Origin: Streptomyces aurantiogriseus
Lineage (GTDB): Bacteria; Actinomycetota; Actinomycetes; Streptomycetales; Streptomycetaceae
Direction of reading: 5' to 3'
Assembly: GCF_014649375.1 (NCBI RefSeq)
Contig: NZ_BMSX01000024.1
Coordinates: forward strand, 1-64,000
DNA: 64,000 nucleotides
The position numbers were made by a program, and so were the translations under genes. Below are positions 24,922 to 33,319 of the stretch, in pieces; position 1 is the stretch's first letter; each line of letters begins with the position of its first letter. A model generated the notes under the pieces. That model did no database searches. It was not told where the DNA came from and saw nothing but the letters and a program-made list of their open reading frames with translations.

Positions 24922-26157
24922 ATGCGTGGTCTTGGAGATCACCTCAGTGTCGGTGAGCGAATCGCGTTCTACCGCAAGCGCCGCGGCTACACGCAAGAGG
25001 TTCTGGCCGGACTGGTCGGCCGTAGTACCGACTGGCTGGCGAAGATCGAGACGGGCCGTAGGAAGCCGCCCCGCGTAGACATGCTCGCGGAGCTGTCCCG
25101 CACCCTGCGGGTGCCTCTCGGAGACCTGCTCGGTCAGACCGTGCTCATGGAGGATGACCGACAGCAGGACGACGTGCCGGCCGTGCGTGACGCGCTCATG
25201 ACCCCGCGGCGACTCTCACGCTTGCTCTTCGGCCCCGAGGCAGAGGCGCAACTTCCTACGCCGGCTCCCGTCGCCCTACGCGTGGAGCAGGCGTGGAACG
25301 ACTACCAGGGCGGGCGGCTCGGCAGCGTGATCGCGGCTCTTCCGGCACTCTTGCAAACGGCACAGGAGCTGGAGGACCGCGCCGCGCGGCGAGGTTACGA
25401 CCGCAGCGATTGCTGGGCGATGTCGGCTCGCACTCACCATCTCGCGGCCACGACGCTCGCGAAGATCGGAGAATCGGACATATCGTGGCTCGCCGCCGAG
25501 CGCGCCATGCGGGCCGCTGACGAGTCGGATGATCCGCTCGTGCTGGCTTCGGCAGCGCGTTCCGGCACGCATGCACTCTTGGCCAACGGCCGGTATGACG
25601 ATGCGCTCGAACTGGGCAACACGGCTGCGGCATGGCTCTCGTCCCAGGTCACCGAGCATGACCCGGCAGCGCTGAGCCTGTTGGGCATGATCCATCTGCG
25701 CGCCGCTGTCGCGGCAGCGCGTCACCAGGACCGGCCGACAGCTGCCGGCCTGCTTCGCCAAGCCGAAGAGCTCGCGGATGACCTGGGCTCGGATGAGAAC
25801 TACTGGCAGACGGGATTCGGGCCTACGAACGTCCTCCTTCACCGCCTGTCCATTGAGCTGGACTTGGACAACGTGTCGTACGTGGTGGAGCACGGCCAGA
25901 TCAACGTGGACCACATGCCGCAGGAACGCAGCGTGTCGCACCGGATCGACTACGCCCGGGCTCTGTCCCTCGCTGGCCGAGGAGATCAGGCGTTCACCGA
26001 GCTGCGGACCGCTGAGCGCACAGCGCCGCAGCTCGTACGCAACAATCCCAGGGTGCGCGAGACGCTACGGGACCTGATCAAACAGTCTCCGATCACGGGT
26101 GGCTCGCACTCATCCGAGGTGTTCGTGATGGCTCAACGGTGCAGGGCGGTGCAGTGA
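24922..26157 (+). CDS. XRE-family regulator with C-terminal TPR-like helices
   Basis: 411 residues. An N-terminal HTH (GERIAFYRKRRGYTQEVLAG, then LVGRSTDWLAKIETGRRKPP) is followed by a long helical region (residues about 110-390) with TPR-like units such as AAERAMRAADESDDPLVLAS and SRNGRYDD-like turns (LANGRYDDALELGN). GGAGG precedes the ATG. Streptomyces have many such XRE-TPR proteins; ligand and target are unknown. The stop overlaps the GTG of the flavoprotein gene, so the pair is co-translated. Confidence 0.85.
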   Translation: MRGLGDHLSVGERIAFYRKRRGYTQEVLAGLVGRSTDWLAKIETGRRKPPRVDMLAELSRTLRVPLGDLLGQTVLMEDDRQQDDVPAVRDALMTPRRLSRLLFGPEAEAQLPTPAPVALRVEQAWNDYQGGRLGSVIAALPALLQTAQELEDRAARRGYDRSDCWAMSARTHHLAATTLAKIGESDISWLAAERAMRAADESDDPLVLASAARSGTHALLANGRYDDALELGNTAAAWLSSQVTEHDPAALSLLGMIHLRAAVAAARHQDRPTAAGLLRQAEELADDLGSDENYWQTGFGPTNVLLHRLSIELDLDNVSYVVEHGQINVDHMPQERSVSHRIDYARALSLAGRGDQAFTELRTAERTAPQLVRNNPRVRETLRDLIKQSPITGGSHSSEVFVMAQRCRAVQ

Positions 26158-26717
26158 GTTCAGGCAAGCGCGGGGTGCTCGGGGTTGTTGGATCGGCGGC
26201 CGGGGGAGTGGAGGAGCTGCGTACGGGTCTCGTCGAACCCGCGATGGACCGTGGATGGCAGGTGGCCGTAACGCTGACGCCGACCGCAGGTCAGTGGCTG
26301 CGGATGAGCGGCGAGGTTGAGCGGCTGGAGAAGCTGACCGGGCTTCCTGTACGCCATGAGCCGCGATTGCCCGGCGAGGCTCGACCGCACCCGCCGGTTG
26401 ACTGCTATGTGGTTGCCCCCGCGTCGGCAAACATGGTGGCCAAGCTGGCAATAGGCCTGATGGATAACCAGGCACTGACGCAGGTGGGCGAGGCTATCGG
26501 CACCGTCGGATTGCCCGTCATTGTCTTTCCGCGGGTGAACGCGGCGCACGCTCGCCATCCGGCTTGGCAGCGCCACATCGAGGCTCTCCGGGCGGGGGGC
26601 GTGCACGTCGTCTATGGCCCGGACGTGTGGCCGCTGTACGAGCCGCGGGAAGCGCCGGCGGGGCGCGAACTACCGTGGGCGGCAGTGCTTGACGCAGTGG
26701 ACGAAGTCACTCAATGA
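26154..26717 (+). CDS. Flavoprotein (HFCD/PPC decarboxylase-like fold)
   Basis: 187 residues, GTG overlapping the previous stop. The N-terminus GVLGVVGSAAGGVEELRTGL is the flavoprotein Rossmann start, and CYVVAPASANMVAKLAIG is the FMN-contact PASANT-like motif of the HFCD family (relatives of phosphopantothenoylcysteine decarboxylase and lantibiotic EpiD). It may decarboxylate or simply bind a small ligand. It is paired with an XRE-TPR regulator, a common arrangement in Streptomyces of unknown purpose. Confidence 0.8.
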   Translation: MSSGKRGVLGVVGSAAGGVEELRTGLVEPAMDRGWQVAVTLTPTAGQWLRMSGEVERLEKLTGLPVRHEPRLPGEARPHPPVDCYVVAPASANMVAKLAIGLMDNQALTQVGEAIGTVGLPVIVFPRVNAAHARHPAWQRHIEALRAGGVHVVYGPDVWPLYEPREAPAGRELPWAAVLDAVDEVTQ

Positions 26718-26748
26718 CGAGTCGTCAACCTTCCTGACCTGCAAGGAA

Positions 26749-26779
26749 AGAGGACCTGGACACTCTGTCCGGGTCCTCT
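26749..26779 (+). terminator. Terminator after the XRE-flavoprotein module
   Basis: Stem AGAGGACCTGGACA with its complement around CTC, one mismatch. The central GGACACTCTGTCCGGGTCCT is identical to the terminator at 24784-24812, so the 1.95-kb module is bracketed by two copies of one terminator. Confidence 0.7.
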
Positions 26780-26806
26780 GCCGTTCGCGGCCACATGCTC
26801 ATTGGC

Positions 26807-27025
26807 ATGTCAGGGAGCAATGAGCGAAGCGGCGAGCTGGAAGGCATGACTCCTGCTGAACTCGCTTTGATCAAAGCGAGTTTGAGCGAGGCGCGCGTGA
26901 AGGTCGAACAACTACTGAGGCGCGCGGACGAACTCACGGCGACGGTGGAGTCTCGCTACCCACGAGACGCTCAAGGCGATCAAGGCGCTCGCCAAGTAGG
27001 TGCAGGGCGTCATGAATCGTGCTGA
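26807..27025 (+). CDS. Possible small helical protein
   Basis: About 72 residues. The middle (TPAELALIKASLSEARVKVE, then QLLRRADELTATVESRY) would form a charged amphipathic helix or coiled coil; the end overlaps the 3' end of the convergent GntR gene by about 90 bp. No clear ribosome site. It could be a short AICE gene or a chance frame. Confidence 0.3.
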   Translation: MSGSNERSGELEGMTPAELALIKASLSEARVKVEQLLRRADELTATVESRYPRDAQGDQGARQVGAGRHESC

Positions 27026-27326
27026 GTTCCGCGGCGAGAGCGGTGAATGCAGGGCTACTGCCCGGCTCTGTGCCGAGGGGCACAGAAGGATCGCGGACGA
27101 ACGTTCCGCGGCCCTGCTGAGTGAGAACCAACCCCTCGTCACGGAGCTGACCGAACGCGCTCTGAACAGTCATGAGCTGCACGCCAAGTTCCTTGGCGAG
27201 CTTGCGAGCGGCTGGGAGCTGGTCGCCAGGCTCGTACTCGCGATGGGGACCCGTGATCTTCTCGCGGAACTCTGCCGCGATCTCCTTGGCCGTAGGCGTC
27301 TGCTCGAGCGCCCGGAAGGGCTTCAT
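26934..27326 (-). CDS. GntR-family regulator, KorSA-like AICE regulator
   Basis: 130 residues. The winged helix is GntR-like: YEPGDQLPAARKLAKELGVQ, then LMTVQSAFGQLRDEGLVLTQ and QGRGTFV. The C-terminus is only a short helix with no effector domain, as in KorSA/KorA transfer regulators of pSAM2 and related plasmids. ATG 27326 (MKPFRALEQTP) is preferred over the upstream 27368. It is divergent from the spread/transfer genes, so it probably represses them and itself from the intergenic region 27327-27695. Confidence 0.75.
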   Translation of the reverse strand: MKPFRALEQTPTAKEIAAEFREKITGPHREYEPGDQLPAARKLAKELGVQLMTVQSAFGQLRDEGLVLTQQGRGTFVRDPSVPLGTEPGSSPAFTALAAELSTIHDALHLLGERLDRLERLVGSETPPSP

Positions 27327-27695
27327 CGGCCCTGTTTCGCATGTGTTTGAACTGCAAGAACGTGCCACAAAGGGCCCCGAGAGGGGTCATGAGGCCCCGC
27401 TTCTGTGGGGACGAGGGACCCGGACCCCTTGGCAGTCCGGAGGGCTGAGACCGAAAGGTCACGTCTCCATACGCCTTCGCCGGGAGCTCGTGTTCCCGAA
27501 GGAGACACGCACCACCTCACCTTGTCGCCGCGCTCTGGCGCGGCGGCCGGCTGCCTCCTCCGCTCGTCTCGCACGAGCGGGGCAGAGGGGAGCCGAGCAC
27601 AGATCCACCATCGCGGCCCGGTTTCTTTCCGGGCGGTCGCCTCTCGCCAAGGACCGCGACCGCGCTTCAAGTCCCTCGACAACAGGAGAAGATCC
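27327..27695. promoter_or_regulatory. Divergent control region of the AICE transfer genes
   Basis: 370 bp between the GntR gene and the first plus-strand backbone gene. It contains a GGGGCC-rich segment (27378-27420) capable of hairpins and, at 27631-27665, the first copy of the conserved AICE leader hairpin. The GntR operator is expected here, but no clear palindrome stood out. Confidence 0.4.
27631..27665 (+). promoter_or_regulatory. AICE leader hairpin, copy 1
   Basis: Arms GGGCGGTCGC and GCGACCGCGC around loop CTCTCGCCAAGGACC. It lies 31 bp before the GTG of the 27696 gene, followed by CCCTCGACAACAGGAGA. No plus-strand gene ends upstream, so this copy is unlikely to be merely a terminator. 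See also 28439 and 35214. Confidence 0.75.
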
Positions 27696-27926
27696 GTGAA
27701 TCAGCGCGACCTAGACGACATCGCCCACCGCATCGGTTCGGCCGCGGGTGAGTTCGCCCCCGGTCACCGGCCGACGGCCGCTCAGGTGGCCGATGCCGCT
27801 TCGATCCTGCAAGGCATGCTTCAGGCGGCCGAGACCTACGGAGTGACGTTCGCGGACTTCGACGCCGTTGCCCACTTCGCTCGCCTGGCCATTCAGCTCG
27901 TCCAGTCCCGCGACGAGAGCCGGTGA
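27696..27926 (+). CDS. Small AICE protein of unknown function
   Basis: 76 residues from GTG with AGGAGA upstream. All-helical composition (DIAHRIGSAAGEFAPG; AAQVADAASILQGMLQAAET). The stop overlaps the next gene's GTG by 4 bp, so it heads the 27.7-28.4 kb unit behind the first leader hairpin. Confidence 0.65.
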   Translation: MNQRDLDDIAHRIGSAAGEFAPGHRPTAAQVADAASILQGMLQAAETYGVTFADFDAVAHFARLAIQLVQSRDESR

Positions 27927-28381
27927 CCGCCGTGGACACTGCCACCTTCGCGGCCGTTTTCGTCTCCTTGTACGTCGCTCACAGCGTGGGCGATCACTGG
28001 GTGCAGACCTCTCACCAGTCCGCGCACAAGGGCCGTCCCGGTTGGGTCGGCCGCCTCGCGGACGCCCGGCACGTCGCCACCCTGACCGCCACCAAGGTCG
28101 CCGTTCTGCTGCCGGTCATGTGGCTGCTGGACCTGCGGCTGTCCGTGCTCGGCCTCCTCGCTGGGCTCGGCATCGACGCGGTCACGCACTGGTGGGCGGA
28201 CCGTCGCAGCACGCTGGCGTGGCTGGCCAAGGTGACCGGCAAGGGCGAGTTCTACCGGCTCGGCACCCCGCGCGCCGGCCGCGACGACAACCCGCACATC
28301 GGGACCGGCGCCTACGCGCTTGACCAGTCCTTCCACCACCTGTGGCTGCTGGTCGCCGCGCTCATCATCGCCACCGTCTGA
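27923..28381 (+). CDS. DUF3307-like membrane protein (AICE)
   Basis: 152 residues with about three or four membrane segments. The motif LYVAHSVGDHWVQT with a following H (HQSAHKG) is typical of DUF3307-type proteins, and a second polar patch lies in GIDAVTHWWADRRS. Genes of this kind are common in AICE backbones, but their role is unknown; membrane location beside spread genes suggests help in transfer. Confidence 0.75.
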   Translation: MTAVDTATFAAVFVSLYVAHSVGDHWVQTSHQSAHKGRPGWVGRLADARHVATLTATKVAVLLPVMWLLDLRLSVLGLLAGLGIDAVTHWWADRRSTLAWLAKVTGKGEFYRLGTPRAGRDDNPHIGTGAYALDQSFHHLWLLVAALIIATV

Positions 28382-28438
28382 GCCTCGCCGCTCCCCGCAG
28401 CACCCCGCCCGCGTCTGCGGTGCGGCTCTCGTCTTCCG

Positions 28439-28474
28439 GGGCGGTCGCCTCTCGCCAAAAGACCGCGACCGCCC
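28439..28474 (+). promoter_or_regulatory. AICE leader hairpin, copy 2
   Basis: Perfect 10-bp arms GGGCGGTCGC/GCGACCGCCC with loop CTCTCGCCAAAAGACC, 31 bp before the ATG at 28505, followed by CCCTTCGATGTCAGGAGA. It lies 57 bp after the preceding stop, so a terminator role is also possible. Confidence 0.75.
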
Positions 28475-28504
28475 TGGCACCCCTTCGATGTCAGGAGAAC
28501 TGCC

Positions 28505-28792
28505 ATGCGTACGTACATCGGCCGCCAACAGGCCATCTCTACCGAGGACTTCGCGGAACTGGCGCTCGGTACTCCCGTTGAGCTGTGGCTCGGAGTCGTG
28601 GGCGAGACGGATGAAGAGCGCGCGGCCCGCGAGGACGCGGCGCGCGACATCCTCGCCGACAACCCGAACCTCCCCGACGACCTGGTCCGCATCGCCGCGC
28701 AGGTCATCGAGGAGAACCCGGACCTGTTCGACGTCGTCCTCCTGGCCCGTCCCGCTCGCCGGCGCACGGCGCGCAAGGGGGTTGCGGCATGA
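28505..28792 (+). CDS. Small AICE protein of unknown function
   Basis: 95 residues, ATG with AGGAG upstream. It has an acidic helical middle (DEERAAREDAARDILADN, then NLPDDLVRIAAQVIEENPDL) and a basic tail. Its stop overlaps the DUF2637 gene start, so it is the first gene of the spread operon that runs to traB. Confidence 0.65.
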   Translation: MRTYIGRQQAISTEDFAELALGTPVELWLGVVGETDEERAAREDAARDILADNPNLPDDLVRIAAQVIEENPDLFDVVLLARPARRRTARKGVAA

Positions 28793-29790
28793 CCATCACC
28801 CCCGCCCCCGAGGCGCCCGCGTCCGGCGTGCCGCCCCTGACCCGCCCGGAGATGGGACTCGCTGGAATCGGCGCGCTCGCTGCCGCCGCGGTCGGCGCGC
28901 TGGGGCTGATCTCCTCCTTCGACGCGGTGTCCGCTGCCGCGGTGAGCTGGGGCTTTCACTCGCCGTGGATGCTGCCGGTCGGTATCGACGTGGCCATTCC
29001 GGTGTTCACCGTCGCCAACTTGCTGTTGATCCGGATGGATATGGCGCTGGCGTGGGTGCGGTTCGTGCCCTGGGTGCTCACGCTGATCACGTGCGGGCTG
29101 AACATCGCGGCCGGACACTCCGCGTCGGCCAAGGTCGCGCACGGCACGATGCCGCTGCTGTGGGTGGTGTTTTCCGAGATCGGCGCGCACATCTACGCCG
29201 TTCGGATCGGCGCTGCCACTGGTCGCCGGATGGAGAAGATCCGGTTCTCCCGCTGGCTGCTCGCGTTCCCTTCCACCTTCGCTTTGTGGCGTCGCATGAC
29301 GCTGTGGGAGGTCACCTCCTACTCCGAGGCGCTGGCACGGGAGAAGGAGCGGCAGTTGGCCCGCGCGGACCTGCGCGAGCAGTACGGCCGTAGGTGGCGG
29401 TCCAAGACCCCGCGGCGCGAGCGCGTGATGCTGCGCATGGGCGACCTCGCCCCCGCCGCTGAAGAGCCCACCCCCGCGCTGCCCCCGGTGGACACGTCGG
29501 CGCCCCCGGCCGACGCCAAGCCGCGCCCCCGCCGACAGGCCCCCGCCAAAGGCAAGGCGAAGGCGAAGCCGCAGCGCACCTTCGAGGAGCTGCTGACCGA
29601 GGCGCGCACGGTCACCGCGGAGTGGAAGGACGCGGAGTTGACCGCGGACCGCATCCGGACCGCGGTGCACGTCTCGCAGGCCAACGCCCGTGCGCTGCGC
29701 GACGCGTTGAAGGCCGAGCGCGCTGAGGGCCGCCCGCTGCACGCCGTGGACGACGCGGAGGGCGGCGAGTCCGAGGCTGAGGCCGCCTGA
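28789..29790 (+). CDS. DUF2637 membrane protein, SpdB-like transfer/spread protein
   Basis: 333 residues. Four membrane segments in the first half (GLAGIGALAAAAVGALGLIS; PVGIDVAIPVFTVANLLLI; FVPWVLTLITCGLNIAAGHS; TMPLLWVVFSEIGAHIYAVR) are typical of DUF2637/Spd proteins of Streptomyces plasmids and AICEs. A basic Pro/Lys-rich cytoplasmic tail follows, ending in a helix-turn-helix-like segment (ADRIRTAVHVSQANARALRD). It probably aids intramycelial spreading with TraB. Confidence 0.8.
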   Translation: MTITPAPEAPASGVPPLTRPEMGLAGIGALAAAAVGALGLISSFDAVSAAAVSWGFHSPWMLPVGIDVAIPVFTVANLLLIRMDMALAWVRFVPWVLTLITCGLNIAAGHSASAKVAHGTMPLLWVVFSEIGAHIYAVRIGAATGRRMEKIRFSRWLLAFPSTFALWRRMTLWEVTSYSEALAREKERQLARADLREQYGRRWRSKTPRRERVMLRMGDLAPAAEEPTPALPPVDTSAPPADAKPRPRRQAPAKGKAKAKPQRTFEELLTEARTVTAEWKDAELTADRIRTAVHVSQANARALRDALKAERAEGRPLHAVDDAEGGESEAEAA

Positions 29791-30197
29791 TGCCCGCGGC
29801 ATTCAGCAAGTGCTACGACCCTGCTGGAAGCCAGTACGGCATCCCTACCTACCCGTGGCGCTACGCCCCCGACGGGCTTGCCACGCGCCGCCAACTGCGC
29901 GCCCGCGGCTTACGTCCGGGCGGTCAGCCGATCGCGGCTCAGGTGCTGCGCCCGCGCTACCGCCGCGGCCCGCTGGTCGCCTACCTCTACCGCGTCGACC
30001 GCGCCAAGCCCGTGCGGCCGATGACGCCCGGCAAGCGGGCCGCGCTCGCCAAGGCGATGTGCGCCCGCCGCACCTGTCCCCAGTGCCGCACCGACGCGGG
30101 ATACGTCATCCCGACATCGATCGGCCTGTGCGTGCCCTGCGCCTTCCCCGACACCTCCACCCCCGCTCCCGTCCACGACACCCCGAGGAGGGGCTGA
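29790..30197 (+). CDS. RRQRL-motif zinc-binding AICE protein
   Basis: 135 residues, overlapping the previous stop (TGATG). It contains the family's TRRQLRARGLRPGGQ segment, a YLYRVDRAKPVRPMTPGKR segment and a CxxC...CxxC zinc site (CPQCRTDAGY, then CVPCAF). The family is conserved in AICEs and their relatives but has no established role. Confidence 0.75.
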   Translation: MPAAFSKCYDPAGSQYGIPTYPWRYAPDGLATRRQLRARGLRPGGQPIAAQVLRPRYRRGPLVAYLYRVDRAKPVRPMTPGKRAALAKAMCARRTCPQCRTDAGYVIPTSIGLCVPCAFPDTSTPAPVHDTPRRG

Positions 30198-30199
30198 CC

Positions 30200-30517
30200 A
30201 TGGCCAAGCCCAACACCAACCGTCTGGACCGCGAGATCCGGCGGACGGAACGCAAGCTCGAAGCGGTCCGCAAGGAAGAGATGTGGCCGCTCACCGGCCA
30301 GGAGCGGCGGGCGGTGATGCGGGCGCTCGCCGGCGGCTCGTACAAGGTCGCCCGAGGCAAGAGCGGCAGCCGCGCGGAACGGAAGCTGGAGACGCTGTGG
30401 CAGTCGGTGATGACCCGGCTCACCGCGGAGCTGACCGCCTTGCAGACCGAGCGGCAGCGGGTCGTGAACGAAGCCGCCGCCGCCAAGGCCGCCAAGAAGT
30501 CTTCGGGGTGGTGGTGA
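30200..30517 (+). CDS. Hypothetical AICE protein, basic helical
   Basis: 105 residues, almost entirely charged helix (REIRRTERKLEAVRKEEMW; LTAELTALQTERQRVVNEA), likely a coiled coil. It lies 2 bp after the previous stop and 2 bp before the next start, so it is part of one operon. No function known. Confidence 0.6.
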   Translation: MAKPNTNRLDREIRRTERKLEAVRKEEMWPLTGQERRAVMRALAGGSYKVARGKSGSRAERKLETLWQSVMTRLTAELTALQTERQRVVNEAAAAKAAKKSSGWW

Positions 30518-30519
30518 CC

Positions 30520-30690
30520 ATGGCTGCCAAGGAGACACCGCCCGGCGAGTGCCCGCAGTGCTGGCAGCACGCCCACGATCGGAGCATCCACCGCAAGCTC
30601 AAGCCGTGCGAGGACTGCAAGCCGTGTCTGGACCACATGAACAACGGCTGCCCGTACCTCGTGCCCCAGCCGAAGTCGCGCTGGTGGTGA
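30520..30690 (+). CDS. Small cysteine-rich AICE protein (pRL2-8-like)
   Basis: 56 residues with a double zinc-knuckle pattern: CPQCWQHAHDRSIHR, CEDCKPC, and NNGCPYLVP. It resembles very short Cys-rich proteins found in Streptomyces plasmids (the pRL2-8 type). The stop overlaps the next GTG. The family name is tentative. Confidence 0.55.
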   Translation: MAAKETPPGECPQCWQHAHDRSIHRKLKPCEDCKPCLDHMNNGCPYLVPQPKSRWW

Positions 30691-31013
30691 ACCTGAAACG
30701 GCTCACTCGTCTCTTCCGCGGCTCGGGCGGCTCGCTGGGTCGGCCGCTGCCCGCCGACTCCGCGCGGGCCGTCTGCCTGTCCGGCAGCAACTTCGGCATG
30801 CACGGCGTGATCCCGGCGTCCTACGCCCGCTTCACGATCAGCCGACGCCGGGCCTGGGGCCACGACGTCCGCGCCTATCCGACCACCGGCCGCGACGGCA
30901 CCGAGTTCACGGTCATCTACACCCGCGTTGCCTACGCCGACGACCCCGGCCTTGAAGTCCTGGTCACGGTCTTCGAATTCCCCGACGGCAGCGCACTCCC
31001 GCCCGGCATGTAA
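30687..31013 (+). CDS. Hypothetical AICE protein
   Basis: 108 residues from a GTG that overlaps the upstream stop by 4 bp. The first 25 residues are basic; the rest looks like a beta-rich domain (FTISRRRAWGHDVRAYPTTG; FTVIYTRVAYADDPGLEVLV). Unrecognised; kept because of operon position and codon bias. Confidence 0.6.
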   Translation: MNLKRLTRLFRGSGGSLGRPLPADSARAVCLSGSNFGMHGVIPASYARFTISRRRAWGHDVRAYPTTGRDGTEFTVIYTRVAYADDPGLEVLVTVFEFPDGSALPPGM

Positions 31014-31093
31014 GCCCACGGGTCCGGCCGCTCACCTCCTACAGCGACGGCCGGACCCGCTCTCCCTCACACCCGAAAGTGGAAGGAATCCCA

Positions 31094-33319
31094 GTGAAGC
31101 ACCCCGACGACGACAATGAACTCTTCAACCGGCTGGAAGCCGAAATGGCCGACTCCGGGGGCGAGGTGGTCGACCTCGACAAGGCCCGATCGGCCCGCAA
31201 CGAGTCGGCCGACCCGACCACCCGACCCGGCTCCGACCCGTCGGCCGACCCCGAGACCGGTCGGTCGGCTGACGAGTCGGGCGACCCGACCGCCCGCCGG
31301 TTGGTCGACCTTCCGACCGCCAAGGCGGCCGGTCCGGGCTACCTCGGTCGGCTGCTCGCCGCGCAGCGCCGTGACGTCGTTCCGGCGTGGCTGAAGTCCA
31401 CGGCGGAGCTGAAGACCGCCACCGGATGGGTGGCACGGCACTACGCCCACTCGGTCGGCTACCACGCGCTCCGCACGCCGGTCTACGCCGCGCGGCTCAC
31501 CTTGCAGGCGCCGTCCGGGGCCGCGAAGTTCCTGGGCGGCACCATGCGGTGGGTGGCCGACCGCGAGGGTGAACCGGTCCGCCTCGCCGCGGTCCGCCGC
31601 GAGGACGCTGCCGAGTACCTGAAGCTCTCACGGCAGCGCGACGGTCGGGTCCGACTCCGCACCCTGGTGGCCGTGCTCGCGATGTTCATCGGGCTCGGCT
31701 CCGCGCTCGCCATCTACGTGCTCGCCCCCGACTGGCTTCAGGCGGTGTCGGTGAGCGCGGTCGTGATGGCGCTCGGGTTCGCCGGCCGCAAGGCGGACGA
31801 CCCGGTCATCCACCGCGCGGTGGAGCTCCCGAAGGCGGTCAAGCTCACGTCGGACATCGTGCTGCGTGCGCTCGGCTCGCTCGGCATCCCCGCCATCAAC
31901 CAGGCGCAGGGCAAGGGGCGGGACGGCTTCGAGTTCACCGCCCCGATCACGCGGGACGGTCCGGGCTGGCGTGCGGAGGGCAACCTCCCGTACGGCGTGA
32001 CCGTGACCGACGTCATCGAGCGCCGCGACCGGCTCGCCTCCGGCCTGCGCCGCCCGCTGGGCTGTGTGTGGCCCGAGGCGGTACCGAACGAGCACACCGG
32101 GCACCTGGTGCTGTGGGTCGGCGATCAGGACATGTCGACCTCGAAGAAGCCCAAGTGGCCGCTGCTGACCAGCGGCAGCGTGAACCTGTTCAAGCCCGTC
32201 GCCTACGGCACCGACCAGCGCGGGCGCTGGGTCGAGGTCACCCTGATGTACATCGCGGGCATCATCGGCGCCATCCCGCGCATGGGCAAGACCTTCCTGC
32301 TCAGGCTGTTGCTGCTGATCGCTGCGCTGGACCCGCGGGCGGAGCTGCACACCTACGACATGAAGGGCACCGGCGATCTGGACCCGGTCGGCAACGCGGT
32401 CTCGCACCGGCACGCCGCGGGCGACGATGACGAGGCCATCGAGTACGCGCTGAAGGACTTCCGGGCGCTGCGCGAGGAACTGCGCCGGCGTACCAAGGTG
32501 ATCCGCTCGCTGCCGCGGGACATCTGCCCGGAGTCGAAGGTGACCAGCGAACTCGCCGACAAGCGCTCCCTTGGCCTGCACCCCATCGTGATCGGGGTGG
32601 ATGAGTGCCAGGTGCTCTTCGAACACCCCAAGCACAAGGACGAGTTCGAGGAGATCGCAACCGACCTGGTCAAGCGCGGTCCGGCCACCGGCATCGTGCT
32701 CCTGCTCGCCACCCAGCGCCCCGACGCGAAGGCGCTGCCCACCGGCATCTCCGCGAACGCGTCGGCCCGTTGGTGCCTGAAGGTCATGGGGCAGTTGGAG
32801 AACGACATGGTGCTCGGCACGTCCGCCTACAAGCGGGGCGTGCGGGCGACCATGTTCGCCTGGGGTGACAAGGGCATCCACTACTTCGTGGGTGAAGGCT
32901 CGGACGCGCGGATCGTGGGCTCGGTGTATGTGGACGGGCCCGGCGCCGACAGCATCGCCGCCCGCGCTCGCAAGGCCCGTGAGCTGGCCGGACTGCTGTC
33001 CGGGCACGCGCTTGGGGAGGAACCGGAGACGGACGCGAGCACCGGCTACGACCTGCTCGCCGACATCCTCGCCGTGGTCCCCGCCAAGGAGACCAAGGTG
33101 TGGTCCGAGACCGTCGTTGCGCGGCTCGCCGAACTGCGCCCGGAGGTCTACGCCGGATGGGACTCCGACGCGCTCGCCGCGGCCCTGAAGCCCCGCGGCG
33201 TCTCCACCGTCCAGGTGGGTCGCCGCATCGAGGGCAAGTTCACCAACAAGCGGGGCATCGACCGCTCCCAGATCACCGCAGCGATTGCGGAGCGTGACGG
33301 AAAGCGGGACGCGGGCTGA
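31094..33319 (+). CDS. traB: TraB-like FtsK/SpoIIIE conjugative DNA translocase
   Basis: 741 residues. A disordered N-terminus rich in SADP/TARR repeats precedes two membrane segments (about residues 190-230: VLAMFIGLGSALAIYVLAP, VVMALGFAG). Walker A is GAIPRMGKT (about 391) and Walker B IVIGVDECQVLF (about 497), with the FtsK motif VLLLATQRPDAKALPTGI. A C-terminal winged-helix region (residues about 670-735) should bind clt. Streptomyces conjugation needs only this hexameric ATPase to move double-stranded DNA. The GTG at 31094 is chosen because GGAAGGA lies 7 bp before it. Confidence 0.92.
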   Translation: MKHPDDDNELFNRLEAEMADSGGEVVDLDKARSARNESADPTTRPGSDPSADPETGRSADESGDPTARRLVDLPTAKAAGPGYLGRLLAAQRRDVVPAWLKSTAELKTATGWVARHYAHSVGYHALRTPVYAARLTLQAPSGAAKFLGGTMRWVADREGEPVRLAAVRREDAAEYLKLSRQRDGRVRLRTLVAVLAMFIGLGSALAIYVLAPDWLQAVSVSAVVMALGFAGRKADDPVIHRAVELPKAVKLTSDIVLRALGSLGIPAINQAQGKGRDGFEFTAPITRDGPGWRAEGNLPYGVTVTDVIERRDRLASGLRRPLGCVWPEAVPNEHTGHLVLWVGDQDMSTSKKPKWPLLTSGSVNLFKPVAYGTDQRGRWVEVTLMYIAGIIGAIPRMGKTFLLRLLLLIAALDPRAELHTYDMKGTGDLDPVGNAVSHRHAAGDDDEAIEYALKDFRALREELRRRTKVIRSLPRDICPESKVTSELADKRSLGLHPIVIGVDECQVLFEHPKHKDEFEEIATDLVKRGPATGIVLLLATQRPDAKALPTGISANASARWCLKVMGQLENDMVLGTSAYKRGVRATMFAWGDKGIHYFVGEGSDARIVGSVYVDGPGADSIAARARKARELAGLLSGHALGEEPETDASTGYDLLADILAVVPAKETKVWSETVVARLAELRPEVYAGWDSDALAAALKPRGVSTVQVGRRIEGKFTNKRGIDRSQITAAIAERDGKRDAG

